Origin: Cyclaneusma minus
Lineage: Eukaryota; Ascomycota; Leotiomycetes; Marthamycetales; Marthamycetaceae
Assembly (NCBI GenBank): GCA_037179335.1
Contig: JAKZHN010000002.1
Coordinates: 1,736,001-1,800,000, forward strand
Length of the DNA stretch: 64,000 nt
Direction of reading: 5' to 3'
The notes beneath the pieces are model-generated. The model did not search any database. It had not been told where the DNA came from and saw nothing but the letters and a program-made list of their open reading frames with translations. Both the position numbers and the translations under genes were made by a program. Numbering within the stretch: the stretch's first letter is position 1; each line of letters opens with the position of its first letter. Positions 58,784 through 64,000 of the stretch are shown piece after piece.

Positions 58784-59119
58784 ACATAGCAGGAAGTCGT
58801 CCGGAAAAAACACGTCTGAGACCTGTAGAAACTCCCGCAATCTATTGCTACTTCCCAAATCCACTGTCATTAACCCATTCTTTCGCCGCTAAACCAACCA
58901 ATCACCTCTCTCCATTCGAAAATCTCAGGCAAAGCATTTCAATTTTCGAGTCCGCAGCATCTCATGTATCTCTCTCAAGAGTCGGTATCTGCCGAAATCT
59001 TTTCTCAACAGAAACTAAACTTACCTATCCTTGCCCTGTCAACATTCTGCACTGGCCAGTGTTCCTTTGCCATCTTGTCTGCTATTGCAGGTCTTCCAAA
59101 AGCCTGGAGCATGGGGCCT

Positions 59120-59182
59120 TATTTATACCTTGGGAGAAGCCCCAAGAGCTCGAAGCAACAAGATCTTGCCCCATCACACGTG
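59120..59182 (-). promoter_or_regulatory. array module 16, TATA with CACGTG
   Basis: CACGTG at 59177-59182 and TATTTATA at 59120-59127; 398 bases from module 15 and its closest relative, with similarity along the whole unit. Confidence 0.6.
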
Positions 59183-59534
59183 ATACCACAAAGAGTGGCT
59201 GTGAGAAAGAAACAGGTCTGAGAACCATCGGAACGCACAGTGTCCCCCGACATCCCGCACCCACTGTCATTCCGTCCACTCCATTACCATATCATCGACC
59301 TATCACCGCTTCCCACCCAAGTATTCCATAAACTAGCTGCGAAGCCTATCTCCAAAATCTCAAGCATCTGTTCTCAATGATCCACGTCTGCGTGTCCCAT
59401 CTCCAAGCCAAAACTTCAAGCTTCATGGACTTGACCTTAACGTGCAAGGAACTTGCTCGGTTTGCACATCACAATGCCACCTTTACCAGGTACTTGGAAA
59501 TCTTGGTCTTGCAAAAGCCTGGAGGAACAGGGTG

Positions 59535-59598
59535 TATTTATACCTGAGGAGGGAGTCCAGAGACTAGAAAAAGATGAGAAGTCGCCGCATTGCACGTG
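59535..59598 (-). promoter_or_regulatory. array module 17, TATA with CACGTG
   Basis: CACGTG at 59593-59598 and TATTTATA at 59535-59542, then CTCCAGGCTTTTGCAAGA. 415 bases from module 16. Confidence 0.6.
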
Positions 59599-59929
59599 AC
59601 AACGCAGAAGAGGTGTGGGGAGAACAGAGGTCTGGAAGCTGCTTGAAACCCGCAGTCTACCGCTGCTTGCTAGAACCACTGTCGCCCACCCACTCTAGCA
59701 CCATCATATTAACCCGTCACCGCTCCCCACCCAAAACTACCGTATTTGAACCACCCACCCTGTGCCTAGCATCTCCGGGCATTGTTTCCAAAAAACCCAT
59801 ACTCGCCTTTCCAGGCTTCGTTTAAACAAAGTAGGGGATGGCTTGGACTTCGCTTCGACTGGTTAGCACATGACCGGAAGAACTGCGCATCAAGTTTCTG
59901 ATCCTTCAAAATCCTGGAGAAGGACGTCC

Positions 59930-60013
59930 TATTTATACCTTTCGAAACCCCCATTCCCTCAAACATTAGCTAATCAAAGTAATTTCAAGATCATGCGTGA
60001 GGTTCAGCACGTG
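59930..60013 (-). promoter_or_regulatory. array module 18, TATA with CACGTG
   Basis: CACGTG at 60008-60013 and TATTTATA at 59930-59937, then CTCCAGGATTTTGAAGGATC. 395 bases from module 17 and the last of the series. Confidence 0.6.
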
Positions 60014-61153
60014 ACTTACTTTAGCTAACTGATGAATAACAAAAAAAGCGGTCAGACGAGTCACATGTTACCTATTTTCGGTTTTTTGTGATTATTTAAA
60101 CAGACCAAAGTGACTAGATTGATGGTAAGCATCTGGAACCTCTTCAAGACAAATGCATGCTAGTAGTATATTCATGGTGACAATGACTTATTCGAGAGCA
60201 CTTTGCGGTGATTTGTTGAACTGTTTGTTTCTGATTTTTGGGAATCCTCAATTCTGAATGAAACGCTAAGGAGGTAGATATTGACATGGCACATTTGGTT
60301 TGTGAGAAGAGTACCTATGTGTCGACAGTGGCGACTGGGCAGAGTGAGGATGGAAGAAAGCGGCTGGGGCTCACTGGCTTAGCTGACCTGACACGCTTGA
60401 ATCTGGCATCTGCAAGGCGAAGTCCATTGTCGATGTTTGAAAGTCCTATCACGTTCACATCACATCACATCACACAAGCACACAAGCCACGCAGTTCACT
60501 TCAAGTAGTGTAGCCATCTTCATTGCATAGTAGGAATCTAGCCTAGTACAGAGCAAGAAATCCCAGTTCTTTTCCCATGTCCTGTGACCCATTTCCCATA
60601 TCCCTAGAACGCCCGTGAATTTTATTTTTTCTCCCATTTCTCCCATTTTCCCATTTTCTCTTTGTAGAGCAAGCAAGCACACAGCGCCGCAAAACACCAT
60701 TCTCCTCGAAATTGTAAAGAAGCCCTTGCTTGCAAGGACTATCCCAACGCCCCCGCCAACCACTAATCTCGCAGTGGTACGAATGATGCAAACGAATGAC
60801 ACCCCCTCCTTTCGCCTCGCCTTTTGTATCATAGACATGATAATAACAAACAGAAAGCAGAAAAGCCGAAATGATACAGCAAGAAATGGATGCAGAAGAC
60901 AGATGCCTGGTGCGTAAGCTCGATGCAGTGACAGCCCACAAGCTTCCCAGCCACGCCGCTCGATGCATGCATGTAACATGCGAATGCAAGAATGCAAAGG
61001 GTGGTGTAGTAGCACAACATAAAACAAGAAAGCATATATCGACATCGAAAAAGACGCGCGCGCAGTACCATCTCGCCCGTCGCGCGCGTGCCGCACACCA
61101 CCGCCTCCCATCATCCTCCTCTTGTCCTTGAGTGCGACGTAGTCCGTCAACAC
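60014..61153. other. intergenic, no gene seen
   Basis: Right flank of the array and 3' flank of the coiled-coil gene. A short CACAT-type microsatellite lies near 60457-60475. Two overlapping 200-227 codon minus-strand frames (60470-61157) are Cys/Met-rich and look like 3' untranslated sequence. Confidence 0.5.
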
Positions 61154-63016
61154 TCAAAACTCCACCGTCTTATCGTCCTTGAACCCATAAAGGATGAAAT
61201 CCAGCGCCCCATCAACAGCACCCTCCAACTCCTCAACCCGACTCTTTAGACCCCGATTCTCAGCCTTCATGATACCAACAGTATCCCAAGCCACGCCAGC
61301 ATCACCGCCCTTGCCACTGCACAGCGCACAACCCTCAAGATCAACCTCCGCCTTCTGCGCCACCCGCTCCAGCTTCTGCAGTGCCTCCTTGTTCACAATC
61401 TTCCTCTGGCTCTGCATACGCAGGCTCTGCGGTCTTGACTTCGTCTCACATCTCGGCTCGGTGAATTTAGGCGCATAGTCGATAACCGACTCGGCAATCG
61501 ATGCAGCAGAGGAGTTGACGCCACAGCCAGCATCAGAAGGCGTGGTTGCGGCGCTGTAGTTGTCGACGCTGCGAGCGGACGCATAAGGAGCGGAGAAGAT
61601 GGAGTTGGGACGTGTGTTCTGGTCATCATCGGAATAGTCTTCATCCGTCTGCTCGCCGCTGTAATTATCGATGCTTTCGCGCCAGGTTCGTCGTAACTGC
61701 TCCGACGGATCCGGACTCGACACATCTCTGTGGCTCGGGGGAGGACTCTTAGCCTGCGTCGATTGGCGATTGTACTTGGCAGCCTCTTCAGCCCTCGCAC
61801 GCTTCTCATCTCTTAGCTGTTGTTTCAGCAGCGCAAGTTGCTTATCCTGACTCGCAACCTGCTGAGCCATCTCTTGTAGCTGCAACTTCACGTGCGTAGT
61901 CCGCATATTCGCTTCCTCCAAATCCTCCACAGCAGCATCTTTTGCAGTCGTTATTTCATGCAACGAAAGCTTTTGCACCTTGTAAGCAGTTTGCAGCCTC
62001 AGTATCGTGCCTTCAGCATTGCTGAGCAGATTCTTGAAAGACTGTGGGGTGACGAGATCGCGATCAGCGGGTCCGCGCGGGAAGAGCGCTTTTTCGATGT
62101 CGAGATCGAGGTATTCGTCGTCGTATTTGGAGGGGATTTGTTTTACGATTGTGGGAGTGGAGGTGGGTGGGGCGCGGCCGCCGAAGAACATGCTGAAGCG
62201 ACGGCCGGCGCTGGGAGATGTACATGTAGGAGAGTTGGACGGGGCGGCGGGAGAGTGGAAGTGGGCGACTGAGGCGCGGTGGCTGAGGTCGACGGAGCGG
62301 AGTGAGGAGACAGGGGATTGAGCAGAGGAGGGTGGCATGGGCCTGTACATGTCGTTGTCGGATCTGAGGCTGTTGTTGTTGGCGGACGAGGAGTCTGGTT
62401 TGCCGGCGAACCAGGAGCCTACGCCCTGCGTATTGCGACGCTCGCCCGTGTAGGGAGGCATCAGGTCTCGGACGCGGTCGTTCTTCGCAGAGGCAAAGGG
62501 TTTTGGGTTGCCACCGAACGGAGTGGGATTTTTGCCGAACGGGTTGGGGTTGCCTGCAAAAGGGTCAGAGAAGACCGGAGCGTCGTCTTCAGGACTAGTC
62601 TCTGGCACGGCGGTGATGATGGCGGGAAGGGCGGCCAGCGAGATCTTCCGGGACTGCTTCTTGGGTTGTTGGGGGTTCAGACGCGTAAGTGGTGAGAGCG
62701 GAGAGTAGAGACGATCGTCCGTAGCGTTTAGTGGGGATACGCAGTCAATGTTGGCGGCTCGCTTAGCGATCGTCGGCAGCTTGGTGTTCAGTTTGGGGAG
62801 AGACTTTAGGATGTCAGAGTTCGGGCCGCCTTCGTCGTCCTCATAGTAGTCCTCGTTCGCAATGTCACAGTAATCGCCGGACCACTGGTGGTGCAGCGGG
62901 GACAGCGGGCTATTGCTATTTGCCGACAGGGTGGACAGGGAGGTGCTGGAAGCATTACGAACCCTCTGGTCAACCATGGCCCCGAGGGGAGACAGCGGCG
63001 AGTGCTCTGTTGACAT
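61154..63016 (-). CDS. coiled-coil, SP-rich protein of unknown function
   Basis: Single exon, 620 residues. The motif SPLSPL occurs three times (about residues 6, 36 and 105), offering paired Ser-Pro phosphorylation sites. An NPFGKNPTPFGGNPKPF-type repeat is at about 152-174. Ser/Pro-rich disorder runs to about 300. A long coiled coil covers about 330-416 (heptad-like TILRLQTAYKVQKL ... QQVASQDKQLALLKQQL). A second predicted coil is near the end, following a CALCSGKGG motif. No catalytic domain was recognised; a structural or polarity-related scaffold is possible but is inference. The leader upstream of 63016 is CT-poor. Confidence 0.82.
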   Translation of the reverse strand: MSTEHSPLSPLGAMVDQRVRNASSTSLSTLSANSNSPLSPLHHQWSGDYCDIANEDYYEDDEGGPNSDILKSLPKLNTKLPTIAKRAANIDCVSPLNATDDRLYSPLSPLTRLNPQQPKKQSRKISLAALPAIITAVPETSPEDDAPVFSDPFAGNPNPFGKNPTPFGGNPKPFASAKNDRVRDLMPPYTGERRNTQGVGSWFAGKPDSSSANNNSLRSDNDMYRPMPPSSAQSPVSSLRSVDLSHRASVAHFHSPAAPSNSPTCTSPSAGRRFSMFFGGRAPPTSTPTIVKQIPSKYDDEYLDLDIEKALFPRGPADRDLVTPQSFKNLLSNAEGTILRLQTAYKVQKLSLHEITTAKDAAVEDLEEANMRTTHVKLQLQEMAQQVASQDKQLALLKQQLRDEKRARAEEAAKYNRQSTQAKSPPPSHRDVSSPDPSEQLRRTWRESIDNYSGEQTDEDYSDDDQNTRPNSIFSAPYASARSVDNYSAATTPSDAGCGVNSSAASIAESVIDYAPKFTEPRCETKSRPQSLRMQSQRKIVNKEALQKLERVAQKAEVDLEGCALCSGKGGDAGVAWDTVGIMKAENRGLKSRVEELEGAVDGALDFILYGFKDDKTVEF

Positions 63017-64000
63017 CCTTGCGGCTAATATGCTTATGCTTTGGCGTGGAAGCTATTGCCAGATGCTGCACCGCGCTGGTTCGTGCAGCGTCCCGAATCC
63101 CACGGCCGCCTAATTCCGCTGCGGCCTTTGTGCACGCGGCAACTGAAAGCGCGAAAGGGCGGTGTCTCTGCTGTTTGGCTGTTGAAGGCCCTTATCCTGC
63201 GTTGCTAATGTTGACGCTCAGACTCTGCACTTTGTTGCTGAATGCTCCCAGGGTTCGAATTGTGGGGAGCTGGCGGACGGGCGCAGAGTGCACAGTGCGC
63301 CGTGTTGCAACCCCGTCAACACTGGTGCGAGACAGAAAAGAGACAAGTATTGACGGCCACTGAGATATGGATCGGCGCCTTTGCTAATAAAATGAACAGA
63401 TGTTTGAAATGAGATGATGAACAAAGGCCGGGGGAGATTGTATATCATCGAGTGGTGGGCAGGAGGCTGGCTTTCAACTGTCTCACTAGATGAGGGCCAG
63501 ATCGTGTCTCTGCGGAGCCTCGACCCTCTCATCTGCCAGACTCTGCCCCGAGTCTCGCCTTTCGCATTGAAGCCAAACATTCGCCGGACTATTGCGCGAT
63601 GGCACATTGGGGGCTGAGCTTGGTGGGCTAGCCGTAGCGGGATCGGAACTTCCGTACCATTGAAAGATCGCAAGAAACTCGACCGACTCACAGATGATGT
63701 GCTCGCAAATCAGAGTTGCGAAGAATGAAGAGCAGGTAGGTGGTGCAGACATTTCAAGGTACCTCCGCAAACTTTCTTACACTTTTCGGTCGGCGGCCGA
63801 GTAATGCCGTCGTCATTTTTCTTGTCCAAAATGCTTAATTTCTGCATAACCGGGTGCTTGGAATTGCCTTTGGCGTGCCGACGAGCACAAGTTCAGCGAC
63901 ATCATTGCCCTCTCCGGCGTGGACGGTGAATGCGTTGTCAAGCTCTGCCTGCGGACACTATGCCAATGCCTTCCAATCCGGAGGTTTAATCACGGTGACA
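63017..64000. other. intergenic to window edge
   Basis: Promoter of the coiled-coil gene and flank. Frames at 63218-63770 show no protein character, and no RNA gene was recognised. Confidence 0.45.

Larger units (their letters stand above)
51721..60013. repeat. array of about 18 diverged promoter-like modules
   Basis: A gene-free 8.3 kb stretch in which TATA boxes recur every few hundred bases, often with a CACGTG or GTCAC-type site 35-75 bases away. Left of about 56.5 kb most modules have two TATA boxes facing outward; from 58.3 kb they are head-to-tail and all fire, if at all, towards the minus strand. Read on the minus strand, many share an element 15-35 bases after the TATA box, roughly CTCCAGG-TTTTG-AAGATCAG. 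The best-preserved neighbours (units of 58722 and 59120) also share sequence such as GTGCAGAATGTTGA and ATGCTTTGCCT further downstream. No conserved peptide, tRNA, 5S or snRNA was recognised. Individual modules are listed below. Confidence 0.7.

Noticed and set aside
58732..59331. 199-codon plus-strand frame inside the promoter array
   Set aside because: It has no ATG at its start, simply crosses one whole repeat unit, and is not conserved in neighbouring units.
60470..61157. Two overlapping 200-227 codon minus-strand frames
   Set aside because: They overlap each other in different frames, directly follow the stop of the coiled-coil gene and are Cys/Met-rich; probably its 3' untranslated region.
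63245..63260. GGGTTCGAATT resembling a tRNA T-loop
   Set aside because: The flanking stem does not pair (TTGTGGGG against CCCAG fails) and no anticodon arm precedes it.

Overview
The window is nuclear DNA of a filamentous ascomycete. Genes are intron-poor, with 50-75 base GT-AG introns carrying CTAAC/CTAAT-like branch points. The gene content (fungal Zn2Cys6, Fung_rhodopsin/PTH11-like, DUF3405, P450, F-box and BTB families) fits Pezizomycotina, probably Dothideomycetes. That placement is a judgement from protein character, not a search. Exon coordinates were derived by hand from splice signals and reading-frame closure; outer bounds are in the coordinates and exons are in the evidence text.

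Layout. 0.6-16 kb is a conserved block: a hypothetical protein (-), inositol-3-phosphate synthase (-), a two-LIM paxillin-like protein (+) and a DUF3405 Golgi-type protein (+). 17.8-28.8 kb is accessory DNA. It holds inverted-repeat (MITE-like) elements, including one with perfect 31-base ends between TA dinucleotides, a BTB-like gene, a small hypothetical gene and a Zn2Cys6 gene whose proline-rich repeats carry a 4-base irregularity. 28.8-42.1 kb is again gene-rich: a 981-residue F-box protein (-), an MFS permease (+), a serine beta-lactamase-family protein (+) followed by an orphan copy of its own C-terminal tail, a rhodopsin-like membrane protein (+) and a trypsin-fold protein (-).

43.5-48.3 kb carries two tandem F-box paralogues. 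The first is intact; the second is interrupted by two in-frame stops. A cytochrome P450 (-) follows at 48.6-50.9 kb. The next 9 kb (about 51.7-60.0 kb) has no credible gene. It holds about 18 promoter-like modules, each a TATA box with, in many cases, a CACGTG or GTCAC-type site. The left part has mostly back-to-back TATA pairs about 95-160 bases apart. The right end has five head-to-tail modules spaced 380-415 bases, with similarity continuing past the TATA box. This array is the most unusual object in the window. A coiled-coil, SP-rich protein (-) closes the window at 61.2-63.0 kb.

The metabolic genes (INO1, MFS, beta-lactamase-like, P450) do not form an obvious biosynthetic cluster: no backbone synthase is present. 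No tRNA, rRNA or CRISPR was recognised.
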